From Phaeoceros laevis (Eukaryota; Anthocerotophyta; Anthocerotopsida; Notothyladales), in assembly GCA_049999765.1 (NCBI GenBank), contig JBNGIQ010007148.1, positions 15,620 through 44,562 of the forward strand: a stretch of DNA of 28,943 nt, given 5' to 3'. Under the pieces are notes generated by a model. The model did not search any database, was not told where the DNA came from, and saw only the letters and a list, made by a program, of their open reading frames with translations. This document shows, piece after piece, positions 16,439 through 26,635 of the stretch. A program made the translations under genes and the position numbers. The number at the start of each line of letters is the position of its first letter. The stretch's first letter is position 1.

Positions 16439-16979
16439 TGCTGTTTCTATCTATCATGATTGCTGCGGCAGGGGTCCAAACCACGGCCTAAGATCTTCCT
16501 CTCGTCTCTTGGAGCACATGATTGAACAGACCTGGAATGATATTTCCAGCTCGGAGAACTTGATATCGCCATGTATACTTACGAACATATGTGTGCTTCG
16601 GAGTGCAATAGCATACCAAGCACAACCTTGCCTCACATCGGATCACCAACGTCTTATTGAAGATGCAGTGCTACCATTCTATTGTCCAAGTGCACCTTAG
16701 TCGTCAGCAGGATAATTAAAGGCGACTTCCATCTAAAGACAATTTACAACAAGTGTTCCCATGTGAAGTTTGAGCCTTTTTTTAACCCTCCACNNNNNNN
16801 NNNNNNNNNNNNNNNNNNNNNNNNNNNNNNNNNNNNNNNNNNNNNNNNNNNNNNNNNNNNNNNNNNNNNNNNNNNNNNNNNNNNNNNNNNNNNACCCTCC
16901 ACCGTGAGTGGTCCGTGGGCTATTCGAGGCTAAAATGGTCCAAGAATCAAAATTTTGTGACTATGATCCTAAATCATTT
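16439..16979. other. Intergenic region between PPR gene and RRP12-like gene
   Basis: This holds the upstream sequence of the minus-strand PPR gene (16439 onwards), gap 2, and the 3' untranslated part of the RRP12-like gene (up to 16979). Nothing else is recognisable. An open frame crossing 16439-16700 on the plus strand is a shadow of the PPR coding sequence. Confidence 0.55.
16794..16893. other. Assembly gap 2 (100 N)
   Basis: This is exactly 100 Ns. The 9 bases before (accctccac, 16785-16793) equal the 9 bases after (16894-16902), as at gap 1, so the true sequence may be continuous here. Confidence 0.95.
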
Positions 16980-19900
16980 CTACTTCTTCTGTTTCTGTTT
17001 GTACTTTTTGGGTTTACTGTTCGATCCCTTCTTCTGAGCAACTTTCTCGCCCAAGGCTTTGTTGACGGACATGCCTTGCAGCTTTTGAGTTGCCTTGAAC
17101 ACACTGTCCATGCCCTTCCTGGCTGCAGCCTTCTTCCCCTCCCGTCTGTTCAACATCTTCGGATCCAATGGCCAGTAAGCATATGGCTCCACCTTGCCCT
17201 GTTTTTGAACATCACCCGTGGCTTTGCCTTTCTTGCTGGCATAATCCTGCCCAGTGTACGCTCTGCCAGCCTCTGGTTTAGGATGGAATTTTCTTGAACC
17301 TGCTCTGTCCTTGATCGGCTTCCCATCTGGACCTTTCCGGAGCTTCTTGTGACCTGCCTTGGATTGGGATCGTGCATCCTCATCTTCCTCTGGCAATTCC
17401 GACTTCCTTTTCTTGTTCTTCCAGTCATCCTTTTCAACAACTATCAAACGGCCATCTGGATCCAATTCCAATTCGTCATCACTATCCTCTTCCTTCTTTG
17501 CTAACTTCCTGTTGCTCAACGCTTCTCGTGTCCTCCGTGTGTCCATCAAGTCAAGAGGATCGCCCATGGATAAATCCGCATCCTCAGGAAGCTGCTTCTT
17601 CAACTTGGACATCGTTCCAGATCTTCAGAGGCAGTCAACTGTCAATTTTCTTTCTACCGTGCACGACTCCACCAACTAATAAAGAGGCCAGCATCCAGCT
17701 TATATAGTGGGTGTGCAGTTAAAGAACTCGGATTCCAAATCTTACTTGGATGTGCGAAGAGACCGTGCTGTACCCAAGGTCCGTGCCCCATTTGTTCCAG
17801 CTGTCCTGTCCTCAAAGTCACTATCGTCACTGTCCTCAGAGAATATTTCACTATGTCTCCACTGACTTTGCCTACAAACCAAGAAAACAGCTGCATCAGT
17901 TCCATGCGGGGTAGATATGTACAGTTGTTCAGGAGCTATTGAAATGCTCCAAACCTCACAGAACAAAAAAAAGCCAGCATGCTCATATTTTAAACAGCCA
18001 TACCTAGCAGTGCTGGCACGGGATGCAACAGATCTTAGCGACTTTGTGTCATCAGCTCCTGCAGCTGCTGCCTTCTTCTTCTGTGTTTGCTCATTGGTCT
18101 GGAAGCATACTTGTAACCCCACGTTTAGGATGACCACAAGCTATACAAAACTTCAACAAAAGCCCTCTCAAACTCCAATGCTGCCTGAAGGACAAACGAC
18201 TTAACACAGTACCTTTCGAATGTGTGTGAGCAACTTCATGTGTTCTTGAGGCATTACATTCGATACAGATTGCAAGCCACACCTACGCACGAGCCGTTCC
18301 ATGATGGTTCGCACCTGAGGACAAGAATCAAACATCAACTATTATGTAAGTCCACTTAAATCTGAAGCCAGAACTATGCCAATATGCCTCAAAAAATAAA
18401 CTAATCCCAAAGAGGAGAACCTTTGCTTTGAAGTGATTTTTTGAGTCATCGGACCAAAGCAACAGGCCTTCAACTATACCCCTGAGGTGATTTTGTAATT
18501 CATCTCCAGGTAGGCGAACAATAATCACCTTCACTAGACCCAAGACCGACTGTGACAGGCACAAGGGCAGGATTCAGCAAGCAAAATCAAATGTTGAACA
18601 AATAGAAGAAACAACGTAGAAGGGACAAGGTAACTCAGCTCACCTTCACTATCTCCCTACTCTGGCTCCTCAGTAGAAGCAGCACTGACGGCAGCAAGTT
18701 TGGTACTGTAGGACAAAGCTCTGAAGAAAACTCATAGAGCAACCTTGCTAGCCCAGCAACAGCTGCACTTATCATGTGTGGTGATTTTGCAGCCAAACAA
18801 CCTACAATCTGTGGAACACACACAGCACAAGTCAGCAGAAATCAGAACATCAAACGCGTGAAGGAGACCAAAACCGCACTTCAAGAACTAACCATGTTGT
18901 AGAACTCCAACAACTTCCCTGCAGAACCCCCATTCTCAGAGTTCTCCATTCCATGACCAATGCCAATAAGCAAGTCGTATGAGGCATTCCTCGTCTTTGT
19001 ATTGGACTTTACGACACCAAGACAACCGCACGATTCAGCACACAGTGACGAAAGTTGTCATTTGACAACCTACTGCAGAACTAACTGTCATTAAGCGATA
19101 GTAATATTCAGCACACCTCTTTTGTAGCAAGAATAACCTCACTGAGAAGTGTAGCTACGGCCTCATTCATTTTCTCACCACCAACCTGCATACAAGACAA
19201 TATACATCATACCATGTATGTTTAAGAGGGGTACCTTGGGGAGATAAATGGTTACACCTATCAACCTAAGAGGGGTACCTTTGAGAGATGAATGATAATA
19301 CACTGCAAGCACTTGAGGCGGTGCCTTTTGGCAGATGAGTGACAAGAAACCATAGCTTCCACAGTCGATTCCAGTATCTCATCTAGTCTTTGAGCAAGAA
19401 TCCAGTTATGCTCCTGGCAGGACAAACAGTAAGGAACATATACATCATGCAGTGAAAACAGTGGAGGTGGAAGGAACGAACATTCTGCAGGCACCATACG
19501 GAAGTGCAGCAACTGTAAATTCTCTAGGCGTACAGTCAACTGTTAGAACAATGCCACAATTTGCAAAGATGGCCCCAAGTTTCGCACTTTCAACACCCTC
19601 CCTAGCAGCTTGTATGCCTTCTTTTGAACCCTTGGATCGCTCTCCTGCAGCATAAGACCCAGCCCGCGCTTGAGTTAACAGACCACAACGCAAGCAGCAC
19701 ACAAATACCCTATCCAGCCTGGAAATCCACCTGTAGTGCAGGTTTTGCAGTGGCGAACAGCAACAACACTGCCTCCTGATCCAATCCTTGAGTCAGAGAA
19801 AGTGCCAAATCCATGAACACACATTTGCGTGACAATGGACTGTCCTCTACACTCGCACTGCTTTGTCCATCTTGTGAGCATGCCTCTGTGGTAGCCTGTA

Positions 19901-22864
19901 ATAGCTTCCTCATAACAGAAAGAAAAAATTCTTTGATTGTAGGCTGGGACGCAATGGAAGCGATAACTGAGATGGTGCTCTGTGGATCCCAAGGACGTAT
20001 CAGAAACATAAGTTATCAAACACAAGATTCTACCACACAGCTCTGCGAAAACATAAGGCAACTTGGCTATTCAAATGTTCACCTGCAAGTCACCACGCTT
20101 TTCTGATGGTGACTGGATGAAAAGATTGAACAGAAGAGGAAGAAAGTTTCGAGCATATCCAGCGACAGCTGCAATGTTCAGGGCGGCTGTTTCAGCCGTG
20201 TAAAGGGATCTTGCTTTTACTTCCGAGGCACTCAGCTCTTCATTTTCATCTTCTAAGATTTTCTTCCCTGGAATGTTATCAAGGTTGTCTCCCCGTGCCT
20301 GCCTGTTTTGAAGAACAAGCTTCTGCACAGATGCAGGTCGTTTGACAAAAATAGGATAAGAACATGCTCATAATTAGTGTCATACAAAAGCCTTAGCGCA
20401 GTCAATAAATGGTAAAACATAGACCTGCAAGCTGAAGCAAATGATGCCTCTTAATTCTGCCTCATTTGTCAGTATATCGCCAAGAGACTTCGCAACCAGG
20501 CGGAAACTCTTTGCTGTGTCAACAGGGTAGTTGCAAAATGATGGCAGCAGGGCCCATATTGAATGTGAGAGGCTCTCTGCATTTCTGGACGCCACAGGCT
20601 TTCCTTCTGCAGAATGCTACACGATGCGGACAAGAAGACAGTGTTAGACTTGTAAACAAGGGATGCAGGTTGAATAGTTTCAGACAAGATATCACTCTCC
20701 ATACCTTTACGGCCCTATCATTGAGGTGAGCAGCAAGCGGGACCATATTCTCTGCAAAGAATTGCAAACTGGATCCAACAATGTGCTGCTTCAATATTGG
20801 GAGAAGCCAAGTGCGGGACTGGGATAAGTCAGAAACATCCATGTTCAATGGCAGAAGCTCCAAAAGATTATCAGGTCCCATGGCTGCCACTGCTGCTCCC
20901 AGAGTCTTGTGTAGCTGAAATCCAACACCAAATCAGATAAGTAGCTGTTTACTAAAACCATGATCACCAGAAGGAAGATGACAACCAGCAGGTGTGGCAC
21001 TGGCAGCACATACACATGTGAATCATACAAAGTACAGTAGGCGAAATTGAACCTGCTTTCGGCAAGAAATATCTGGATCCGGAAGGTCTTGAAGCTCAGC
21101 TAAACCCTTAATGCTGCCTGACATTAGCAGAGCTGAAGACCTACCTGCAATCAGACATGCAAACAAGCACCGCCACTTTGAACTCAAGTTTTAAATCTCA
21201 AGTGGATCAGGCTCTAAATTACCAATTGAGGGTCAGACTACATGAAAGAGTCTCTCAAAAGTACATTGAAAGCAGCTTACCAAGTTTCTCAAAAAGGTCA
21301 GAGATCACTTGCAGTGCCATGTCCCAGGCAGAGCTATACTGGTATCCTAACATGGTCTCAGCTGTAGCACATATACGCTCCAAAGGGGTTGGTGTCCGAT
21401 TTGCCTGACTTAGAAGCTGATGCTGAACCATGGTTTGCTGGATCATCCGCTCATCTAGACACATCTGCACCAAAGTCCGCAAGCCTTCTGCAGCCGTGTA
21501 TACAACTTCTTCTTTCTCTGATGCAAGCAATCCTGCACCCGAAAGACAACATGTTAAGAACTGTTCGAATAAGCATTTCAACTGCAATATATTCTGCAGA
21601 CATCCAACATCTAAACCACATACAATTCCACATCTTTGCTCTTGTTAATAATATGGACCTGTGAGTGAATGAAAAACGGTTGGCAACTTGGCTGCACACA
21701 ATGCTGGATCGACATTATGCAACCTTTCCAGCCCTTGCTGCAGGACACGTGCTCCAACTGTAAGTTCATCCACGTCCCTTGTCCGCTCGGCGGAAAGCTG
21801 AGTCGATACCTTCTGCAGAATGTCCCATAATGTCGGTGCCACAATGTCAGCCGTCGGATTCATACAGAGTGCTTGCAACGTTGCCAGGACATGCCTGGTT
21901 AGAAGGGGATGCCTCAGTTCATAAAGCCCTCCAAGACCTGGTAAGATTTTGCCAATAGACTTTTTTGACAAATGAGGCAGCACATATTTGAGAGCTCCCA
22001 ATATGTGCAGCACTTGCAGTGCGCGTGAGTGGCCAGCATCTGCCTCAGTGTTCTCAGATACACCAGCTGCTAAGTCCCCGCTCACACCGCCTACAGATTT
22101 TTCAAAGAGATTCACGATCACCTCACTAGCCACAGGCAAAGCCGGTGACCCGTGCATCCACATCAGCACCGACGATATGCATTCTTGTGCTCGCTTCCGC
22201 ACCTGTCAACAAGGCGAAAATGAGAGGAAAATTTTCCTGGAAGACTTCACCGTAGCACATACAACTACTCATACTCAGAAAATTTTACATCTTGACTGCA
22301 GACCTTGGGATGCCGGTCCAGACAGAAGCGGAGAAGGACGTTAAAGCATGGGCCATATCCCATCCAAGTGGCCTTGTCCATCCCTTGGACGACCCGGTCG
22401 ATGGACAGAAGTCCTGCTTTTACAGTTCCTTGATTCACAGACTCGCTGCTAAGCAAACCTTGAAGCAGATTCAGGGTGGCATCTCCCTTCGACCTCAGCA
22501 CCGGCAGAGGTATCTTCGGAAGGACAATGGAAAGGAAAGTGCACAGGGCAGTTGTCACCGCAGCGTTGCCAGTCTGCCGCTGCAGAGAAGCCATACAGGC
22601 TCCAAAGTAGGCTGTGGCAGAAGGCTCCAGACCCTGCTCTCTCAGTACCTCTGCCATGGCCGTCACGACAGCGCACAGGTGCTGATGCTCTGGCTGCTGT
22701 GACCTGCCATACCGGCTCTTGATGGAAGCACTCACATCCATGCCCTCCCCACTTACTGCGTTGGCGTCCATCATCCCTTCCCCAGTTTCGTTGCTCATCA
22801 TCGCTTCTACCTCGCCCAGGCCCGGAGCTGACGGCGCCAAAGGCTTCCTGGACAGGCGACCCAT
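16980..22864 (-). CDS. RRP12: RRP12-like ribosomal RNA processing protein, 18 exons
   Basis: This HEAT/ARM-repeat protein (NUC173 family) works in the nucleolus in maturation and nuclear export of pre-ribosomal particles. I traced exons by homology and frame: 22304-22864, 21659-22202, 21281-21532, 21053-21144, 20705-20914, 20425-20616, 20083-20322, 19731-19979, 19588-19644, 19279-19413, 19117-19185, 18893-19006, 18644-18808, 18421-18549, 18213-18314, 18004-18098, 17746-17871 and 16980-17622. The sum is 3975 bases, 1324 residues, with no frame break, and all introns are GT-AG. Landmarks are EHQHLCAVVTAMAEVLREQG near the N terminus, WALLPSFCNYPVDTAKSF in the middle, SCHSSAKRHRLKCLQ, SPHMISAAVAGLARLLYEF, WSDDSKNHFKAK, and near the C terminus DPLDLMD, EPYAYWPLDPKMLNRRE, AAARKGM and a Lys-rich tail, probably nucleolar targeting. 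The ATG at 22864 begins MGRLSRKPLAP. The end of exon 9 is uncertain: 19588 fits the family best, and 19597 is possible. Confidence 0.9.
19223..19294 (-). repeat. Duplicated exon-10 splice donor of the RRP12-like gene
   Basis: The 28 bases around the exon-10 donor (19267-19294) recur in intron 10 at 19223-19250 with 25 of 28 identical, an offset of 44 bases. Both copies contain AAG|GTACCCCT on the minus strand. Use of the copy would add 44 bases, which is not a multiple of three, and reads into a TGA within six codons. Confidence 0.7.
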
Positions 22865-22993
22865 GGTTTTTTCGCCCCGATTTAGCACATATATAGTAGA
22901 CAAGTCAGAAGTCGTTATCGTCGTCGTTATGTCTCAGTCCCCTGATCTGCCAAGTCACTAGGCTCAATACTACTAGACTACCGGACTTGAGGA
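22865..22993. promoter_or_regulatory. Compact head-to-head promoter, RRP12-like (-) and PPR gene (+)
   Basis: 129 bases separate the RRP12-like ATG (22864, minus) from the first plausible ATG of the plus-strand PPR gene (22994). A TATA-like atatatag lies at about 22889-22896. If both starts are right, this is a bidirectional promoter for two genes of organellar and nucleolar RNA biology. Confidence 0.4.
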
Positions 22994-23317
22994 ATGGCCA
23001 CCTCGTTGTTGGTGATCGATCCGCTTCCGCTTACTGTGCTCTCTCCTCGCGCTTCCTTCGTCCGTATGCCTGAATTCTTGCTTGCATCGTCCTGGCAATG
23101 TTCGGACGCAGCTCCTTTAAGTTCGCTGTGTTTCGGCCAGGCAGCTTCCTGTCTACACCGTTCCGACTGGCGCAAGCTGAAGAGGAGCTTTGCAACACCC
23201 CTGAACAGCAACCTTGGCGTTCTTGAGCTTCTAGTGGACTACGATGTCTGCGATGTCAGCAGGTTGCATCCTTGGAAGGTTCATGTCGGAGGAAACATAC
23301 CGATTAAAGAGTGTTGA
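22994..23317 (+). CDS. Candidate 5' exon with transit peptide for the downstream PPR gene
   Basis: An open frame of 107 codons begins with ATG in a favourable plant context (ggaATGGCC). It encodes MATSLLVIDPLPLTVLSPRA, then Ser/Arg/Lys-rich sequence (HRSDWRKLKRSFATPLNS), as expected of an organelle targeting peptide. The PPR homology downstream starts before the first ATG of its own frame, so an upstream exon is needed or the protein starts late. One frame-compatible junction is 23262 to 23525 (CAG|gttgca donor, tggcag acceptor), which would give an 839-residue protein. The donor is not strong, so this is a proposal. The frame could also be an untranslated or unrelated ORF. Confidence 0.35.
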   Translation: MATSLLVIDPLPLTVLSPRASFVRMPEFLLASSWQCSDAAPLSSLCFGQAASCLHRSDWRKLKRSFATPLNSNLGVLELLVDYDVCDVSRLHPWKVHVGGNIPIKEC

Positions 23318-23567
23318 GTCCCGAATGTTTGCAATGGAGACTCGGCTGTTGCTGAGAGAGCCCCATCAGTCAACGGGTGTACCGAAGAAGAACGGAAACA
23401 GGGACAGAGTGTGGTAACGTGTCTCTTTTTTGCTGATATCTGTTGCCTGAATCCACGACGTTTCACACGCATCACCCTGATCATAAATGGAACACGGTCT
23501 TAGATGTCGAAAATAATGTGGCAGGGCAGTGAAATGTGTCCTATCGAATGAGGTTTCTGAGGAGGGA

Positions 23568-25775
23568 ATGCTGGACAAAGCAGTGGTTGCCGTGGAGCGT
23601 ATGGACGAGAGTACTTTGCCTTCTCTTAACGCTTGCCGGTCCCTATTGAAGGCATGCGTGAAGACGAAAGCTATCTCAGAGGCCAAGCAATTACATGCTC
23701 ATTTTGTCAGCATTGGATTAGCCTCGCAGGGAGCTCTAATTGAGTCTGTCATCGACACGCTGGTCAAGTGTGGCAGCCTTAAAGATGCCCTCGAAATTTT
23801 CATGAAGTTGCCCCGCAAAACTACTTTTTCGTGCACTGCTGTTATTTCCGGCTATGTTAGAGTTGGGCAGTTTCAGGAAGCTATGAAAATGTATCAGCAG
23901 ATGCAGCAAGAAGGTGTGTATCCAGACAGGTTCACATTCGTAAGCCTATTGAAAGCTTGTGGTGGTTTGGGAGACCTTAAAGAGGGCAAGCGGATGCATG
24001 CTGAGGTCATGAGATACAGGTGTCAATCTGATCTATATGTGGGTGCGGCTTTGGTTGATATGTACTTCAAGTGCGGGAGTATTGTGGATGCAGTGTATGT
24101 GTTTCAGACATTGGTACATCGTGATGTCGTGTCTTGGACTACAATTATTGGAGGGTGTGCTAGGGAGCAGCCAGAACAAGCTCTCAAATTTTATGCTGAA
24201 ATGAAGATGGGCACGGTTGAACCTGATGCAAGGATCTTCATGAGTGTTATCCAAGCCAGTGGCAGTTTAGCGGAAAGAGAGGAAAGCGTACTGCTCGACG
24301 GGATCTATGTCAAAGCAGATTCTTTGCAAAAGGGGAAAGTATTTCTTGCAGAAGCTGAGAGATCTCATGCATCAGATGTTTTTCTTCTGAACACCATGGT
24401 CAGTATGTACGCGAAGTGTGGCAGCATTGTGGATGCGCAATATGTTTTCAACTCATTATCACAGAGAGATTTGGTGTCATGGAATGCAATGCTTGCAGGA
24501 TACGCTCAACAGGATCAAGGAGAGAAGGCTTTGCAACTTTATGACCAGATGCGGAACAAAGCTATTGCTCCAGACGATCGAACATTTGTAGGTGTGCTGC
24601 AAGCTTGTTGCAGCGTGTCAGAAAAAGAAGACAGTATTCCCCTAGATGGACACCTCGTGAAGGTGCTGTCTCTGAGCAAGGGAAAGGAAGTATTCGCTGA
24701 GGCAACTTTTTGGGGCTATGGGCGGAATTTTTTTGTGTGTAACATGCTTGTTACAATGTATGCTAAGTGTAGGAGCATATTAGATGCACAGGTTGTCTTC
24801 GAGAGTTTGCCGCAGCGGGATATAGTATCGTGGAATGCCATGCTTGCCGCATATTCTCAACAGGAGGAAGGAGACCGTGCTCTGCACCTCTATTCCCAGA
24901 TGCAACTGGAAGGTATTAAAGCAGATGAAACAACATATCTCAGTGTTCTGAAAGCCTGTAGCACCACTGGAGCCCTGGATGTCTGTGTGCAGACACACCA
25001 CCACATCATGGAGAGCGGATGCCAGCCAAGTCTTCAGCTAGCAACGAGTCTTATCCACGCCTATGGTGCATGTGGGTGTATGGTGGGTGCACAGGGTGTG
25101 TTTGACTCATTGTCCCAGCCTGATGTGGTAAGCTGGACCGCATTGCTTGCTGGACATGCGCAGCAAGGAAATCATAAGGCATGCTTGCTATGCTATGAAA
25201 AAATGTGCCTTGCAGGCTTGAAACCAGATGGAGTAACATTTCTGTCACTCCTATCTGCATGCAATCATGCTGGCATGGTAGACAGAGCCTTGCACTACTT
25301 CACATGCATGACCGAAACCCATGGAGTTTCTGCAAGCATTGAGCATTATGTCACAATGATTGACCTTGTCAGCCGTATGGGACTTCTTGACAAGGCAGAA
25401 GAGTTGCTACTGGGCATGCCAATCCAGCGCAATTTTGCTGTCTGGATGTGCTTACTTGGTGCCTGCCGGTACTATGGTAACGTAACAGTTGGAAGGCGTG
25501 CGTTTGAGTGCTCAGTCCAATTGCAGCCAAAACAAGCTGCCGCTTATGTACTCATGTCAAACATCTATGCACATGCTGGCATGACAGACTCTGCCAAGGA
25601 AATAGAAGAGCTGAGGAAGAGGGCAGGTGCATGGAAGGAACCTGGTCGGAGCTGGATAGAACACGAACAGCAGGTGCGTACTTTCTTGGTAGGAGACTGT
25701 AGATTCGAGCAAAGTGAACAAATACGTGCAGCTCTCGAAGAGCTGAACTCAAGGAAGGCTGAGGCGTTTGGTTAG
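23568..25775 (+). CDS. PLS-class PPR protein, E/E+ type without DYW domain
   Basis: The frame is open from 23517 to the TAG at 25773-25775. The first in-frame ATG is 23568 (735 residues), but sequence matching the other PPR gene of the window (SNEVSEEGMLDKA) begins before it, so the true N terminus probably lies in an upstream exon. PPR units run from about 23610 to 25370, with FVSLLKACGGLGDLKEGKRMHAE, VDMYFKCGSIVDAVYVF, VVSWTALLAGHAQQGN and KPDGVTFLSLLSACNHAG. Then come the E motifs (WMCLLGACRYYGN, AAYVLMSNIYAHAG), the PG box EPGRSWIEHE, and an E+ remnant FLVGDCRFEQSE before the stop. There is no DYW deaminase. Two units carry the acidic insertion (24264-24335 and 24612-24683; AEREESVLLDG, SEKEDSIPLDG). 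The role is probably site recognition in organellar RNA editing. It is a paralogue of the PPR gene at 13.1-16.4 kb, in opposite orientation. Confidence 0.88.
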   Translation: MLDKAVVAVERMDESTLPSLNACRSLLKACVKTKAISEAKQLHAHFVSIGLASQGALIESVIDTLVKCGSLKDALEIFMKLPRKTTFSCTAVISGYVRVGQFQEAMKMYQQMQQEGVYPDRFTFVSLLKACGGLGDLKEGKRMHAEVMRYRCQSDLYVGAALVDMYFKCGSIVDAVYVFQTLVHRDVVSWTTIIGGCAREQPEQALKFYAEMKMGTVEPDARIFMSVIQASGSLAEREESVLLDGIYVKADSLQKGKVFLAEAERSHASDVFLLNTMVSMYAKCGSIVDAQYVFNSLSQRDLVSWNAMLAGYAQQDQGEKALQLYDQMRNKAIAPDDRTFVGVLQACCSVSEKEDSIPLDGHLVKVLSLSKGKEVFAEATFWGYGRNFFVCNMLVTMYAKCRSILDAQVVFESLPQRDIVSWNAMLAAYSQQEEGDRALHLYSQMQLEGIKADETTYLSVLKACSTTGALDVCVQTHHHIMESGCQPSLQLATSLIHAYGACGCMVGAQGVFDSLSQPDVVSWTALLAGHAQQGNHKACLLCYEKMCLAGLKPDGVTFLSLLSACNHAGMVDRALHYFTCMTETHGVSASIEHYVTMIDLVSRMGLLDKAEELLLGMPIQRNFAVWMCLLGACRYYGNVTVGRRAFECSVQLQPKQAAAYVLMSNIYAHAGMTDSAKEIEELRKRAGAWKEPGRSWIEHEQQVRTFLVGDCRFEQSEQIRAALEELNSRKAEAFG

Positions 25776-26211
25776 CTCACTGTGCAAGGGTGCATGTTCT
25801 CTTCGGTGCTACAAGCTAGTGGTATGGAGGTCAGCCCCAATTCCACACTTGGTCAGATGCAGAACTCAGGAGCGTCACCTATCAGGGCTGATCAACATCG
25901 TTCGTGGATAGATCTCCTTGCCTCGAGATCTTTGCCCTTGTACAATTGCAGATGCGTCCTAGAGCAACGACGGTTGGCACCTGGTTCTCCCATAACCACC
26001 AGAACAGTTGGCGTTTCAACTGGTGATCCAGCAATAACTCCAGAAGGAGTGCAGGCTGGTTATAGGAAGAGAACGTGGTGAGGATGGATGCAGTTGCTGG
26101 GGCCAGTATGGCAGTTCTGGATATTGAAATGGTCACTGTGGTATCAAAGCATGCAAAAGAGGCATCAGTACTGCATGTTCTGTTTGCTTGTGTTTCTATC
26201 TAGTTAAACGT

Positions 26212-26635
26212 TGCAAGCATCAAGCCTTACATAAGGGCAAGCAGTTTCATGCATGAATTCAGGAGTCAGGACTCAGAGCTGACGTGGTTGTCAGAAACAG
26301 CTTGGTGCAGTTGTAAGCAACTGTAAATGTCAGGGCCTTCACAGCGTTATTGGTGGAGTACCCAGATGTGGGATCATGGAGTGTCATATTCAACATAAGA
26401 GCTTATGTGTCACTTGTTTCTCTGCTTCAGGCATCTGCCATCAGAGCTTGCATGAGAATCAGCTTAATGCGGGTCCAGTAAAGGATTGGAAGCTGATGCT
26501 TGATCAGGATGCGAGTTTGGCGGATGTGTGCATAGTGTTTTGACGCAATACCAGCCAGACATGTTCAAACGTATTGGTGGCATGGACCACATACTGGCGG
26601 GATATACGCAGCCTGCCCCGGTTCGGGTCATTGGA
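26212..26635 (+). pseudogene. Decayed PPR gene fragment
   Basis: In frame 1 from 26212 the text reads LHKGKQFHA, stop, IQESGLRADVVVRNSLVQL, stop, ATVNVRAF, then PDVGSWSVIF, and near 26536 FDAIPARHV. All are at PPR spacing, with five in-frame stops over 118 codons. Just after, VAWTT (about 26572) and ILAGYTQP (about 26590) continue the motif in two other frames, so frameshifts are present too. The similarity is to general PPR units (KGKxxHA, VVVRNSLVxMYxKCG, VVAWTTILAGYTQ), and the unit lacks the acidic insertion of the two intact genes, so it is not simply a duplicate 3' end of the neighbour. It lies about 440 bases past the stop of the intact PPR gene, in the same orientation. Confidence 0.75.
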
